A stretch of 64,000 nt of DNA from Oscillospiraceae bacterium (GTDB lineage: Bacteria > Bacillota > Clostridia > Oscillospirales > Ruminococcaceae). Shown piece by piece: positions 16,568-26,092 of the stretch (position 1 is its first letter; each line of letters starts with the position of its first letter). The translations under genes were made by a program, and so were the position numbers. The notes beneath the pieces are model-generated. The model did not search any database and was not told where the DNA came from. It saw nothing but the letters and a program-made list of their open reading frames with translations. The DNA lies in contig JAEDJD010000011.1 of the NCBI GenBank assembly GCA_016296505.1, positions 1-64,000 on the forward strand, read 5' to 3'.

Positions 16568-17539
16568 ATGGATATATCCGTTATTATCACGCAAATGATA
16601 AAGCTGTTCCTGATTCTCTGTCTCGGCTATGCACTTGCAAGGTTAGAATTGCTCGATCAGCATACCAAGCAAAAGCTGACAAAGATTTTGCTTCATGTCA
16701 CGACTCCGCTAATGATGATTGACGCATTTTATGGCAGGATGAATATGCTGAATACGCAGCAGACAGATACTTCCGATTCTGTTGGTATGCTGTTTCTTTA
16801 TGCATTCGCGTTTTATTTTCTGATGATTCTGCTTTCGCTGATTTTGACTGCATTGATGCGACCGAGTAAATCTGACAAACGACTCTACATCTTTATGACG
16901 ATTTTCGGCAATGTCGGATTCATGGGGTTTCCGGTTGTCCAATCTGTATATGGCACAGAAGGATTATTCTATGCGGCGATCCTCAACAGCGTATTTAATA
17001 TTCTTGTTTATACAATCGGTGTAATTCTCATGGGTGGCACAGCTCAGGCGTCCGGCGGCTCAATTAAAGAAACCGTCCGACAGATTCCTTGGAAAAAACT
17101 GCTGCTGACGCCAGCTGTCATCGGTACTGCTGTTGGAATTCTGATTTTTGTATGCCGCATTCCATTGCCTGACGTCATCGCAGATACTTGCGGTACGCTC
17201 GGCGATCTTACCTCTCCGCTGGCAATGCTCATCGTCGGTGCAAATCTCAGCGGCATGAAATATAAGAACGTTCTAACCAATATGCGCATGAACATTTATG
17301 TGCTGCTACGGCAATTTGTGTTGCCGCTTGTATTCTGGTTTCTCATCCGCGGCTTTGTCAAGCACGATGTTCTCGCCTCTACCCTGCTGCTGATGTCTTG
17401 TATGCCTGTCGCAAATACAACTGCATTATTTGCTACAGAATACAACGGAAACGAAACACTCGCTTCGCAGGGCATCTTCCTGACGACTCTGGTATCGCTG
17501 ATTTCGTTTCCGCTTATCATATGGATTTGTGTTCGATGA
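16568..17539 (+). CDS. AEC family (auxin efflux carrier-like) transporter
   Basis: A 323-residue protein with about ten membrane segments in two inverted halves, as in AEC permeases for malate, malonate or other organic acids. Signature regions are the N-terminal KLFLILCLGYALARL, FGNVGFMGFPVVQSVYG in the middle, and LLLMSCMPVANTTALFATEYNGNETLAS near the end. The start at 16568 sits behind GAGAGG; two earlier in-frame Met codons at 16553-16558 lie too close to the promoter. The substrate is unknown. Confidence 0.88.
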   Translation: MDISVIITQMIKLFLILCLGYALARLELLDQHTKQKLTKILLHVTTPLMMIDAFYGRMNMLNTQQTDTSDSVGMLFLYAFAFYFLMILLSLILTALMRPSKSDKRLYIFMTIFGNVGFMGFPVVQSVYGTEGLFYAAILNSVFNILVYTIGVILMGGTAQASGGSIKETVRQIPWKKLLLTPAVIGTAVGILIFVCRIPLPDVIADTCGTLGDLTSPLAMLIVGANLSGMKYKNVLTNMRMNIYVLLRQFVLPLVFWFLIRGFVKHDVLASTLLLMSCMPVANTTALFATEYNGNETLASQGIFLTTLVSLISFPLIIWICVR

Positions 17540-17550
17540 TATTGTATATT

Positions 17551-17582
17551 TACCCTCGCTGATTCTTTTGGCGAGGGTTTTT
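17551..17582. terminator. Bidirectional terminator
   Basis: CCCTCGC / GCGAGGG stem followed by TTTTT, between the convergent AEC and rarA genes. Confidence 0.8.
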
Positions 17583-17595
17583 GAATTGTCTTATA

Positions 17596-18855
17596 TTATT
17601 TTTTGATTTTCTCCCAGTAAGCTTTGGCAGACTGTTCCGCTTTATTCTCACCGTAATGATAATACACACGGTTTTTGAGCGTATTCGGCAAATATTGCTG
17701 CTGTACCCAGTGATTCGGATAATCATGTGGATACAGATAATGCTGACCTTTCTCTTTCACATCCGCACCATCAAAATGCACATTTTGCAGGGCACGCGGA
17801 AAATCGCCGGAGAGTCCTGCGCGAATATCTGCGGATGCAGCGTCTATTGCAAGATAGGCGCTATTTGATTTTGGCGCAGTTGCAAGTAAAATGACTGCAT
17901 TTGCAAGCGGCAGCCGCGCTTCCGGAAATCCGAGCTGCAAGGCAGTATCGACCGCCGCCTTGACAATTGGAATCGCCATTGGATACGCAAGACCAACATC
18001 TTCCGATGCAATGCAAAGCAGACGCCGACATAGCGGCAGTAAGTCCCCTGCCTCCATAAGTCGAGCCGCATAATGAATCGCCGCATTCTCATCCGAACCG
18101 CGTATCGACTTATGAAGCGCAGAAAGTAAATCGTAATGTTGTTCGCCGTCACGGTCATATCGCATATTGCTGCGCTGCGTCAGTGCTTTCACCGCATCAA
18201 GCTCAATATTCAGTTCATTTTGCGAATGATCGGCAGCTAGTACCGAAAGCTCAACGGTATTGATTGCTTTTCGGACATCGCCGCCGCAGCCTGCTGCGAT
18301 ATAGGATACAACCTCCGGCGAATAATGAATCGGAATATTCTGCTCCGAAGCCAGAAAACGAAATGCACGCATAACAGCAGGATACATTTGCTCCTGCGTC
18401 ACAGGCTTGAATTCAAAAACAGTGGAACGGCTGATAATCGCGTTAAATACAGCAAAATAAGGATTTTCGGTTGTCGAAGCGATCAGCGTAACACTGCCGT
18501 TTTCAATATACTCAAGCAAGCTTTGCTGCTGTTTTTTATTCAGATACTGAATTTCATCCAAATACAACAGCACACCGTTTGAAGCGAACAAAGAATTGCT
18601 CTCCTGTAAGATATCGCGAATATCTCCGACGGAAGCGGTTGTTCCATTCAATTTATGTAGGGACATATCGGTTTGATCTGCAATCATCCGTGCAAGCGTC
18701 GTTTTTCCCACACCGGATGGACCGTAAAAGATCATATTTGGTACCTGACCCGATTCAATAATGCGACGCATCGGCATTCCGGCTGCAAACAAATGCGGCT
18801 GTCCAACCATATCTTCAATATTCTGCGGCCGAAGCCGCTCAGCAAGTGGAATCAT
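17596..18855 (-). CDS. rarA: Replication-associated recombination protein RarA (MgsA)
   Basis: A 419-residue AAA+ ATPase related to clamp-loader and Holliday-junction helicase subunits; it acts at stalled replication forks and single-strand gaps. Walker A GPSGVGKTT, Walker B LLYLDEIQYLNKKQQ, sensor 1 ASTTENPYF and the arginine-finger region SRSTVFEF are all intact. The C-terminal tetramerisation domain is present (RSNMRYDRDGEQHYDLLSALHKSIRGSD). RBS AGGAGG directly precedes the ATG. Normal length for the family. Confidence 0.96.
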   Translation of the reverse strand: MIPLAERLRPQNIEDMVGQPHLFAAGMPMRRIIESGQVPNMIFYGPSGVGKTTLARMIADQTDMSLHKLNGTTASVGDIRDILQESNSLFASNGVLLYLDEIQYLNKKQQQSLLEYIENGSVTLIASTTENPYFAVFNAIISRSTVFEFKPVTQEQMYPAVMRAFRFLASEQNIPIHYSPEVVSYIAAGCGGDVRKAINTVELSVLAADHSQNELNIELDAVKALTQRSNMRYDRDGEQHYDLLSALHKSIRGSDENAAIHYAARLMEAGDLLPLCRRLLCIASEDVGLAYPMAIPIVKAAVDTALQLGFPEARLPLANAVILLATAPKSNSAYLAIDAASADIRAGLSGDFPRALQNVHFDGADVKEKGQHYLYPHDYPNHWVQQQYLPNTLKNRVYYHYGENKAEQSAKAYWEKIKK

Positions 18856-18877
18856 TTCAGCCTCCTGTTCATAAAAT

Positions 18878-18907
18878 CAGCGGTGCACCGTGACTGATAC
18901 ACCGCTG
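18878..18907 (-). terminator. Terminator of the GH9 gene region
   Basis: CAGCGGTG (18878-18885) pairs with CACCGCTG (18900-18907), between rarA and the GH9 cellulase gene. As both genes run leftward, it ends the GH9 transcript just upstream of rarA. The minus-strand T-run is short. Confidence 0.65.
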
Positions 18908-18913
18908 TTTTCA

Positions 18914-21601
18914 TTATTTTGTGCCAAGAACCGAATAGTCAATCAGTCTTGCAATATACTGCAAAATACGAACGACATCATCGCTCTCCAAATTTCCATT
19001 TTTCTTGCAGTCCGCATTCAATTTACCTTGTGAGGTAATCATCGCAGTCGAATCTTCAGCGACCATGCGTGCAAGCAAAACAGCGTCGGCAACATCGACT
19101 GATTTATCACAGTTGACATCGCCATAAGTTACTTCGGAACCGGAAGTGGTACCCGTGCCGGGCTTTGTTGTTTCTCCATCGAGTCCGGGCGCCCCCTCTG
19201 GCGGAATACCCCAGACAAGCTCGCCATCCACATACAGCGTAATCTTATCAAATTCAACCGGACATTCGTTCAGTGATTTTCCAAGACCTTCCTCAGTTAC
19301 CATGCCCTCTCGGCTATAGTCATTCGACGGATCCCAGACAAAGTCATATTCCGCATTTGGCGTTTCATCTACCAGTGCAAATTGAATATCCATTGCACCG
19401 TAATACTTATAACCTGCCCAAGTCATTTCGAGATAGCAATCACCATTGTCGTTATACTGGACAATTTCCGTCTGAACTTCATATTCGTTATGGGACTGTG
19501 CAGCCATTTTGTCATACTGCATATCAACCTTGATATCGTCGACAGTCTGACCATGAGCAAATATTTCTTCAATATTGAAATAGTATCTTGCCTTTGCTTC
19601 GTTCAGATAGCGCGGCGGCAAAAGCGTTTCATTTGTAAACGAAATCAGAACCTGTGTTTGTCTGTTGCTTTCCTGACCAACGGCAGCCTTCAGAATAAAT
19701 TCACGAATCTCCTCCGCAGATTTCATACTGGATTCGGGAGGCGGGAAATTTTCCTCACTGCTCATTTCGTCAGTGCCATAGAAATGATAGAGACCTGCGC
19801 AAGCGCCAACAACTGCGGCATTATAGTCAACCGCAACTTCGTTATAAATATAGTCCTTTGTAATATCACGATGCCAGTCACCTGCATCCGGACCGCCGAC
19901 CAAAGCGCCCCAGAGGACATGAACCTGATCGGGCGGATTATCCATATTCTGATCCTTAGATCCGTGAGACGCTCTATGGTGCGGATGAGAAGCCGCAGTC
20001 TCAGACCAACCAACAATATACGGACGGTTCATCGGGTTTTTGCCCATGATGTATTCCATTTGCTCTCTTGCCCATTGTGCAAAGCGTAGCGGATCCTGCT
20101 GCTTTTCATGGTCCTGTGCTTCCTTTGCATAAACAAGGCAACAAAGCTCAGCAGCAGTGTTATAACGAGCAGAACCGTATTCGTTCAGCATTGAGAAGCC
20201 GGCAGGCGTCTTTTTCAGGTAGTCGGTAGCTTCCGGCTTTTCCGGCTGCGTATCCCAAACAAACTCCTTGTTCCAGATCGTATCAACAAGGCCCGGATCC
20301 AGATGCGTAATACCAGACCAGAATTCGCAGTTCCAACGGAAAATATACCAGTCACGCTCCAGATTGGTAACTGGTGCGAGCTTTGCAAATACGCCGCCCC
20401 AGATGGTATCCCAGCAGTGAACCCAGATATTATTCCAGCAGTTGTTGGTATCTGCAATAATACGCTTCATATAGCCGACATACGGATGACCATTGTTTTC
20501 CTGTTCAACGGATTCATCTACGGCAATAATCGGCATAATATACTTGTCGTATGCTTCTTCATTGCGGACAGAGATATCGCCCTTGCATTCGCAGTAATAG
20601 AGCCAGACTGCTGCCCATGCCAGTTCATCATAGTCGTAGCTGGACTCATAGAAGCCGCCGTCATAGCCCAAAGAAATAACTTCCAGACCGTCACTTTCCT
20701 CATGGGAATTCACAGCCATTTCGTAAAGGTCCTTTGCGCCCTTGAGGCATTTTTCCGCATATTCCGGATCCGTGTCCATAAAATTCAGGTAGTTGATTGC
20801 GAGCGCAGCCGCTGCGCCTGCACACATATCGGAAGCACGGGAATCGGTCTGCTTCGTTTGTGTTTCTGCCGAAAATACGTTTTGTTCGGTTGCAAGATAT
20901 GCAGGTCGTGCAAAATCAAGAAGATGCTCACCCTGCAGATCCGGACAAAGCCAATAGTTATGGTCGATATTACCCTCGCCGACCTGATAAACATAGGCAA
21001 GCAGCTTACCGTCCTTATCGTAATACAGCGACTTCAAATAGAAATCGCAAAACGCGTGGAGAATATCCTCCATATGTTCAGCGTTTCCGGTTTTTTCATA
21101 TGCTTCGCGAAATTCATAATATCCCCAGCCCAGCGTCGATGCTGCATAGGAACCGGGCAGACCGAATTTTACGTGGTCACCTGCATCGTGCATACCGCCT
21201 TCGCAATCGAGAGTACCATCCCCATCCGGATCAAGCTCCTCGCGGTGTTCCTCAATCCACTCCTCCGGCAGATTGATTCCCTTGAAATCCTCGCCATACT
21301 GTTTGAGCGGAATTTTCTGATCCTCCATATGACAGTCAGCACGCCATTCCAATCTGCCGGTACGTTTGCCGCACTTATTTGCATCATAGAAATGCAGTGT
21401 GTACTGGAGACCCTTAGCAAAATCCACTTCTACGTCATCATAGGAAAAACTGTCGGGATCAGGGAACTTCTTGTCAGCGTCATCGACAGTTCCCGGATCC
21501 TCGCCTGCCGACGCAAAAGCAGGCAGCGTGCAGGTACCAAGCATCATAGCAGAAAGGCAGACGCATAGCCCTGATTTGATAAAACGCAGTGTTGGCTTCA
21601 T
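18914..21601 (-). CDS. Dockerin-bearing GH9 cellulase with CBM3c-like module
   Basis: An 895-residue secreted cellulase. The start is the ATG behind GGAGGACTTTTC. A signal peptide covers about residues 1-32 (basic start, hydrophobic core, A-F-A-S-A cut). The family 9 glycoside hydrolase domain spans about 45-620: the Asp motif HDAGDHVKFGLP with the catalytic base, the H-P-H-H-R motif, and NEVAVDYNAAVVGACAG with the acid Glu. Next comes a CBM3c-like module (about 630-800: YYFNIEEIFAHG, VWDPSNDYS), which in Cel9A-type enzymes feeds single cellulose chains and gives processive endoglucanase action. A Thr/Gly linker precedes a type I dockerin (about 825-895) with two Ca2+ loops (GDVNCDKSVDVAD and NADCKKNGNLESDD) for attachment to a cellulosome scaffoldin. 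No scaffoldin lies in this window. Confidence 0.95.
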   Translation of the reverse strand: MKPTLRFIKSGLCVCLSAMMLGTCTLPAFASAGEDPGTVDDADKKFPDPDSFSYDDVEVDFAKGLQYTLHFYDANKCGKRTGRLEWRADCHMEDQKIPLKQYGEDFKGINLPEEWIEEHREELDPDGDGTLDCEGGMHDAGDHVKFGLPGSYAASTLGWGYYEFREAYEKTGNAEHMEDILHAFCDFYLKSLYYDKDGKLLAYVYQVGEGNIDHNYWLCPDLQGEHLLDFARPAYLATEQNVFSAETQTKQTDSRASDMCAGAAAALAINYLNFMDTDPEYAEKCLKGAKDLYEMAVNSHEESDGLEVISLGYDGGFYESSYDYDELAWAAVWLYYCECKGDISVRNEEAYDKYIMPIIAVDESVEQENNGHPYVGYMKRIIADTNNCWNNIWVHCWDTIWGGVFAKLAPVTNLERDWYIFRWNCEFWSGITHLDPGLVDTIWNKEFVWDTQPEKPEATDYLKKTPAGFSMLNEYGSARYNTAAELCCLVYAKEAQDHEKQQDPLRFAQWAREQMEYIMGKNPMNRPYIVGWSETAASHPHHRASHGSKDQNMDNPPDQVHVLWGALVGGPDAGDWHRDITKDYIYNEVAVDYNAAVVGACAGLYHFYGTDEMSSEENFPPPESSMKSAEEIREFILKAAVGQESNRQTQVLISFTNETLLPPRYLNEAKARYYFNIEEIFAHGQTVDDIKVDMQYDKMAAQSHNEYEVQTEIVQYNDNGDCYLEMTWAGYKYYGAMDIQFALVDETPNAEYDFVWDPSNDYSREGMVTEEGLGKSLNECPVEFDKITLYVDGELVWGIPPEGAPGLDGETTKPGTGTTSGSEVTYGDVNCDKSVDVADAVLLARMVAEDSTAMITSQGKLNADCKKNGNLESDDVVRILQYIARLIDYSVLGTK

Positions 21602-21748
21602 GAAAAGTCCTCCTCTTTCTTTACCAATAAAATTCAAAACCCCTCAAATCATTCACAAAGCTATTATATGTATTATCTAAGAGATTTCTGCACAAGCAGC
21701 ATATCATCGAACGACAATCGCAGGGAGGCAGAATACTCCTTTTCTATC

Positions 21749-24496
21749 TTACTGTTTTTTCATGCCGCAGCAGAATTTATATTTCTTGCCGCTGCCGCAA
21801 GGACACGGATCGTTTGGACGCGCCTTTTTCTTTGAGACAGCCTGACGAGTGAAGCTGCCATCGCCGGCACCGGAATTCGGTGCGTCCGGCTTTGCGACCT
21901 GCTCACGCTCCGGCGCCTTATTCTCGGCAAGCTTGATTGTCAGCAGCAGACGGACGGTATCTTCACGGATTGCCTCAACCATCGCGTCAAACATTTCAAA
22001 GCCTTCGTAACGATATTCCACGACCGGATTCTTCTGCGCATAGCCGCGAAGTCCCATACCGCGTTTCAGCTCGTCCATATCGTCAATATGCGCCATCCAC
22101 TTTGTATCAACGACTTTCAACAGAACCACGCGTTCCAATTCACGCAATTCGTCGTGTCCGATGGTATTTTCGCGCATTTGATAGACTGCAAGTGTACGAT
22201 CTGTCAGCATTTTAACAATATCGCTGCGCTCAGTACGATTGAGTTTCTCATCGTCCCACTCAAAATCTTCCGGAACGGTAATCCAGTCCATGAAGTATTC
22301 GCGCAGTCCGACAAGATTCCAGTTTGATTTATCGCCCTCGTCTGCGAGATAGGTCATAACCGTTGTACGAATCAGTTCCTTAATCATATCAACGATATAT
22401 GCATGGAGATCCTGTCCGTCAAGCACCTGTGTACGCTGACCATAGATGATCTCTCTCTGAGTGTTCATAACGTCGTCGTAGTTCAGAACATTTTTACGGG
22501 TTGCAAAATGCATACCCTCGACCTTTTTCTGACAGGATTCGATAACGCTTGACATCATCTTGCTTTCGATCGGCGTATTTTCGTCAAGTTTCAGACGCGC
22601 CATCATATTTTCGAGACGGTCACCCGCGAAAATACGCATCAAATCATCCTCAACAGAGAGGAAGAAGCGGCTTTCGCCCTCATCGCCCTGACGACCGGAA
22701 CGACCGCGAAGCTGGTTGTCAATACGTCTGGACTCATGGCGTTCAGTACCGAGAATGTAAAGACCGCCGGCAGCCTTGACGTCAACTGCCTTCACCTTTA
22801 CTTCCTCGTTGAATTTATCATATAGCGAACGGTAAACCTCGCGCGCAGCAAGGATTTCCTCATCGCTGGTATCTGCAAAGCCAACAGCTTCCGTAATGAT
22901 CTCCTCTGGAATTTCACGCTTGCGCATTTCTGCTTTTGCGAGGAATTCCGCATTGCCGCCGAGCATGATATCCGTACCACGACCAGCCATATTTGTAGCA
23001 ATCGTAACGGCGCCGAGCTTACCTGCCTGCGCAACGATTTCAGCTTCCTTCGCGTGATATTTCGCATTCAGAACCTCATGCTTCACGCCGCGGCGCTTCA
23101 GCATTTCGGAAAGCTTTTCGGATTTGTCGATGGAAACCGTACCAACCAGAACCGGCTGCCCCTTATCGTGACACGCAATAATCTGATCAATTATCGCCGC
23201 ATACTTTGCTTTTTCGGTACGGAAAATCAGATCCGGCTGATCAATTCGGATAACCGGTCTATTGGTCGGGATCGTAATGACATCGAGCTTATAGATCTCA
23301 CGGAATTCATCTTCCTCCGTCATAGCAGTACCGGTCATACCGGAAAGCTTCTTATAAAGACGGAAGTAATTCTGGAACGTAACAGTAGCAAGCGTTTTGG
23401 ATTCGTGCTTTACTTTTACGCCTTCCTTTGCCTCAATCGCCTGATGCAGACCATCATTATAACGTCTGCCCATCATCATACGGCCGGTATTCTCATCGAC
23501 AATGATGATCTCGTCATCTTTGATCACATAATCAGTATCGAGATGCATAATACCATGCGCCTTAATTGCTTGATTGATATGGTGCATCAGCGTCATGTTT
23601 TCCATATCCATGAGGTTTTCAACATGGAAATAACTCTCAGCTTTTTTGACGCCTCTGCGTGTAATCGTAGCTGTTTTCGCTTTTTCATCAATGATATAAT
23701 CTGCTTCATCAAAGGTTTCGTCCTGATCTTCCTTATCGTCTGTCTCAACGACCGTGATCGGCGTCAGAGTACGTGCAAAACGATCTGCCTGCTCATACAT
23801 ATCGGTAGACTTATCGCCTCTGCCAGAGATAATCAGCGGTGTTCTGGCTTCGTCGATGAGAATAGAGTCCACCTCGTCCACGATTGCAAAATTCGGCAGA
23901 CGCTGTACGCGATCTTTCTTATAGATAACCATGTTATCGCGCAGATAATCAAAGCCGATCTCATTATTGGTGCCGTAGGTTACGTCGCAGTTATATGCTG
24001 CACGGCGTTCATCGTTATTCAGATCATGGATGATACAGCCGACTGTCAGACCAAGGAACCGCAGTACCTTTCCCATTTCATCAGACTGTGTTTTTGCCAG
24101 ATAATCATTGACCGTAACGACATGAACGCCGTCGCCGGACAGACCATTCAAATAAGATGCGATACAGGCGACCAGCGTTTTACCTTCACCGGTACGCATT
24201 TCCGCAATTCTGCCCTGATGCAGTACGATTGCACCGATAATCTGGACAGGAAACGGCTTTTTGCCAAGAATACGGTCAGCAGCTTCACGAACTGTCGCAA
24301 GCGCTTCTACCATGATATCGTCGAGTGTTTCGCCATTTGCAAGCCGTTCACGAAATTCCGTCGTTTTGGCTTTCAGCGAAGCATCAGAAAGACCTTTGTA
24401 CTCTTCATCCAGATCAAGTACCTTTTTCTTGATCGGTTCGATTTTTGCGAGTTCTTTTTCGCTGTAGGATCCAAAGATCCTGTCAAGTAAGTTCAT
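21749..24496 (-). CDS. secA: Preprotein translocase ATPase SecA
   Basis: A 915-residue SecA motor that drives secretory proteins through SecYEG. The start MNLLDRIFGSYSEKELAKI is the usual SecA N-terminus and lies behind AAGGCGG; a longer upstream reading is rejected. Walker A MRTGEGKTL, the DEAD-like VDEVDSILIDEARTPLIISG, the helicase motif VLVGTVSIDKSE, and GRGTDIMLGGNAEF are present. The C-terminus keeps the zinc SEC-C motif C-P-C-G-S-G-K...C-C, which contacts SecB and phospholipid in other species. It is the single copy seen here. Confidence 0.98.
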   Translation of the reverse strand: MNLLDRIFGSYSEKELAKIEPIKKKVLDLDEEYKGLSDASLKAKTTEFRERLANGETLDDIMVEALATVREAADRILGKKPFPVQIIGAIVLHQGRIAEMRTGEGKTLVACIASYLNGLSGDGVHVVTVNDYLAKTQSDEMGKVLRFLGLTVGCIIHDLNNDERRAAYNCDVTYGTNNEIGFDYLRDNMVIYKKDRVQRLPNFAIVDEVDSILIDEARTPLIISGRGDKSTDMYEQADRFARTLTPITVVETDDKEDQDETFDEADYIIDEKAKTATITRRGVKKAESYFHVENLMDMENMTLMHHINQAIKAHGIMHLDTDYVIKDDEIIIVDENTGRMMMGRRYNDGLHQAIEAKEGVKVKHESKTLATVTFQNYFRLYKKLSGMTGTAMTEEDEFREIYKLDVITIPTNRPVIRIDQPDLIFRTEKAKYAAIIDQIIACHDKGQPVLVGTVSIDKSEKLSEMLKRRGVKHEVLNAKYHAKEAEIVAQAGKLGAVTIATNMAGRGTDIMLGGNAEFLAKAEMRKREIPEEIITEAVGFADTSDEEILAAREVYRSLYDKFNEEVKVKAVDVKAAGGLYILGTERHESRRIDNQLRGRSGRQGDEGESRFFLSVEDDLMRIFAGDRLENMMARLKLDENTPIESKMMSSVIESCQKKVEGMHFATRKNVLNYDDVMNTQREIIYGQRTQVLDGQDLHAYIVDMIKELIRTTVMTYLADEGDKSNWNLVGLREYFMDWITVPEDFEWDDEKLNRTERSDIVKMLTDRTLAVYQMRENTIGHDELRELERVVLLKVVDTKWMAHIDDMDELKRGMGLRGYAQKNPVVEYRYEGFEMFDAMVEAIREDTVRLLLTIKLAENKAPEREQVAKPDAPNSGAGDGSFTRQAVSKKKARPNDPCPCGSGKKYKFCCGMKKQ

Positions 24497-24573
24497 TGAA
24501 TAACCGCCTTTACACATAATCCGGAAACAGCGGGCAGACATACTACCCCCTCGTTTGTATTCCATACACAATT

Positions 24574-24602
24574 AGTTTACTATATATTTCTGCATTTGTC
24601 AA
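24574..24602 (-). promoter_or_regulatory. secA promoter
   Basis: Minus strand TTGACA (24597-24602), 17 bases, TAAACT (24574-24579). Confidence 0.7.
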
Positions 24603-24619
24603 TAGTCAAAGGCAAATTT

Positions 24620-25972
24620 TCACTTTTTACGCACATAATCCTGCTCTGCAAGCTGCTTGAAATGCTCGCCGCGCTTTTCAAAATTCTGATATACATTATA
24701 ACTTGCAGCAGCCGGAGACATCAGGCATATTCTCCCCTTCTCCGTAATGCGCTTTGCAATGGCAACAGCCTCCGGTAAATCCGCTGCATACTGCATCCGA
24801 CTGCGAAGCGAATCCGGATAGGCTTCCGCTTCGGCAAGGATACGTTTGCCGGAATCCGACATCAGGATAATATGCGGCACAGATGATTTTACCAGATAAT
24901 CCAAAAGCTGCGTATAATTGATGCCTCTATCCATGCCGCCGATCAGAACGGTATCGGTATCCGGCAGACTGTCCAGCGCTTGAATGCAGGTTTCGCAGGC
25001 AGTTGAAATAGAATCGTCAACCCAGCGGATCCCGTGATAGGTTCCAATCGGGGATAATCTATGCGGAAGCGGCTGAAAGCTGCGGATACCGTCTGTAATC
25101 TGCGCATCCGACAGTCCGAGTCGTTTTGCAAGCGCGTAAACAACTGCACAATTCAGACGATTATGCTCGCCCGTTAATGAAATATCCGCTGGAATTTCGC
25201 AGCTCTCACCACAAAAATACATCGTTCTGCCATTCAGCAATGAAACATCCGCAGACGTATCGTTCTTAGCAAGACGCAGAACCTCCGCCTGACAGTCTCT
25301 GGCTACCGGAAGCGACGGTTCTCCGCAGATCAGCAGATCATCGGGAAGCTGATTTCTGTAAATATTCTCTTTGCAGTAGGCATAATATGCAAATGTGCCG
25401 TAATGATCGAGGTGCTCCTCATATAAATTCAAGAATACTGCCGTTTTCGGAGAAATATGATTGTATTCAAGCTGATGCACGCCGATCTCCATGACAATGA
25501 CAGTTTCCGGCATAATCTGTTCGTACAGTTCCGCCGTCGGAATACCGATATTACCGCCGAGCACTGCAGGCACGCCTGCTTCATGCAGTACATGATAAAG
25601 CAGAGAGGATGTTGTCGATTTTCCCTTCGTACCAGTAATACCGATACATTGCGCGCGATATGCCGAAAGAAACAGCTCTGTCAAAGAAGTCACACGGCAT
25701 TTGAGCTGATCCGGCTGATATTCCGGTTTTAGAACGATTCCGGGGCTTTTGAACACGATATCATAATCCAGCATGGCAGCCTGATAATCCGTACCGATAT
25801 GCAGAACAGCCTCGTCCGGCGCGTCCGGAATTGCATTGGCGTCGGAAATGCCAAGACAGCGATATCCGCCCGCCTGAATGATCCGCCGGTAAAGCGCCCT
25901 GCCTTCGCGGCCGTAGCCAAGCAGTAAAACACGTTTTCCGTTAATCTCCTCATAAAGTTTTTTCAGCAGCAT
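24620..25972 (-). CDS. murD: UDP-N-acetylmuramoyl-L-alanine:D-glutamate ligase MurD
   Basis: A 450-residue Mur ligase that adds D-Glu to UDP-MurNAc-L-Ala in cytoplasmic peptidoglycan synthesis. The start is the ATG after GGAGGGAGAAGAAA. The N-terminal domain has the MurD-type dinucleotide-like fold (VLLLGYGREGRALYR). The ATP loop is GITGTKGKSTTSSLL. Central residues NLYEEHLDHYGT and the C-terminal WVDDSISTACETCIQAL, ILIGGMDRG are as in MurD. Not in an mra/dcw cluster here; the upstream esterase gene is on the same strand. Confidence 0.93.
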   Translation of the reverse strand: MLLKKLYEEINGKRVLLLGYGREGRALYRRIIQAGGYRCLGISDANAIPDAPDEAVLHIGTDYQAAMLDYDIVFKSPGIVLKPEYQPDQLKCRVTSLTELFLSAYRAQCIGITGTKGKSTTSSLLYHVLHEAGVPAVLGGNIGIPTAELYEQIMPETVIVMEIGVHQLEYNHISPKTAVFLNLYEEHLDHYGTFAYYAYCKENIYRNQLPDDLLICGEPSLPVARDCQAEVLRLAKNDTSADVSLLNGRTMYFCGESCEIPADISLTGEHNRLNCAVVYALAKRLGLSDAQITDGIRSFQPLPHRLSPIGTYHGIRWVDDSISTACETCIQALDSLPDTDTVLIGGMDRGINYTQLLDYLVKSSVPHIILMSDSGKRILAEAEAYPDSLRSRMQYAADLPEAVAIAKRITEKGRICLMSPAAASYNVYQNFEKRGEHFKQLAEQDYVRKK

Positions 25973-26092
25973 TTTCTTCTCCCTCCTGAATATACACGGA
26001 GTCTCTGCTCCGTTCCGTAAATTCATGCAGCATTTATATCAATTCTTTCGGTATCATACCCCTACCCAATCAGGGAAATATATGTCTTTCTC

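Noticed and set aside
20303..21568. Plus-strand open frame of 421 codons opposite the GH9 gene
   Set aside because: A shadow frame caused by codon bias; no RBS, no recognisable domain, and the opposite strand encodes an intact GH9 enzyme.
23054..24490. Plus-strand open frame of 478 codons opposite secA
   Set aside because: A shadow frame; SecA on the minus strand is full length with all motifs.
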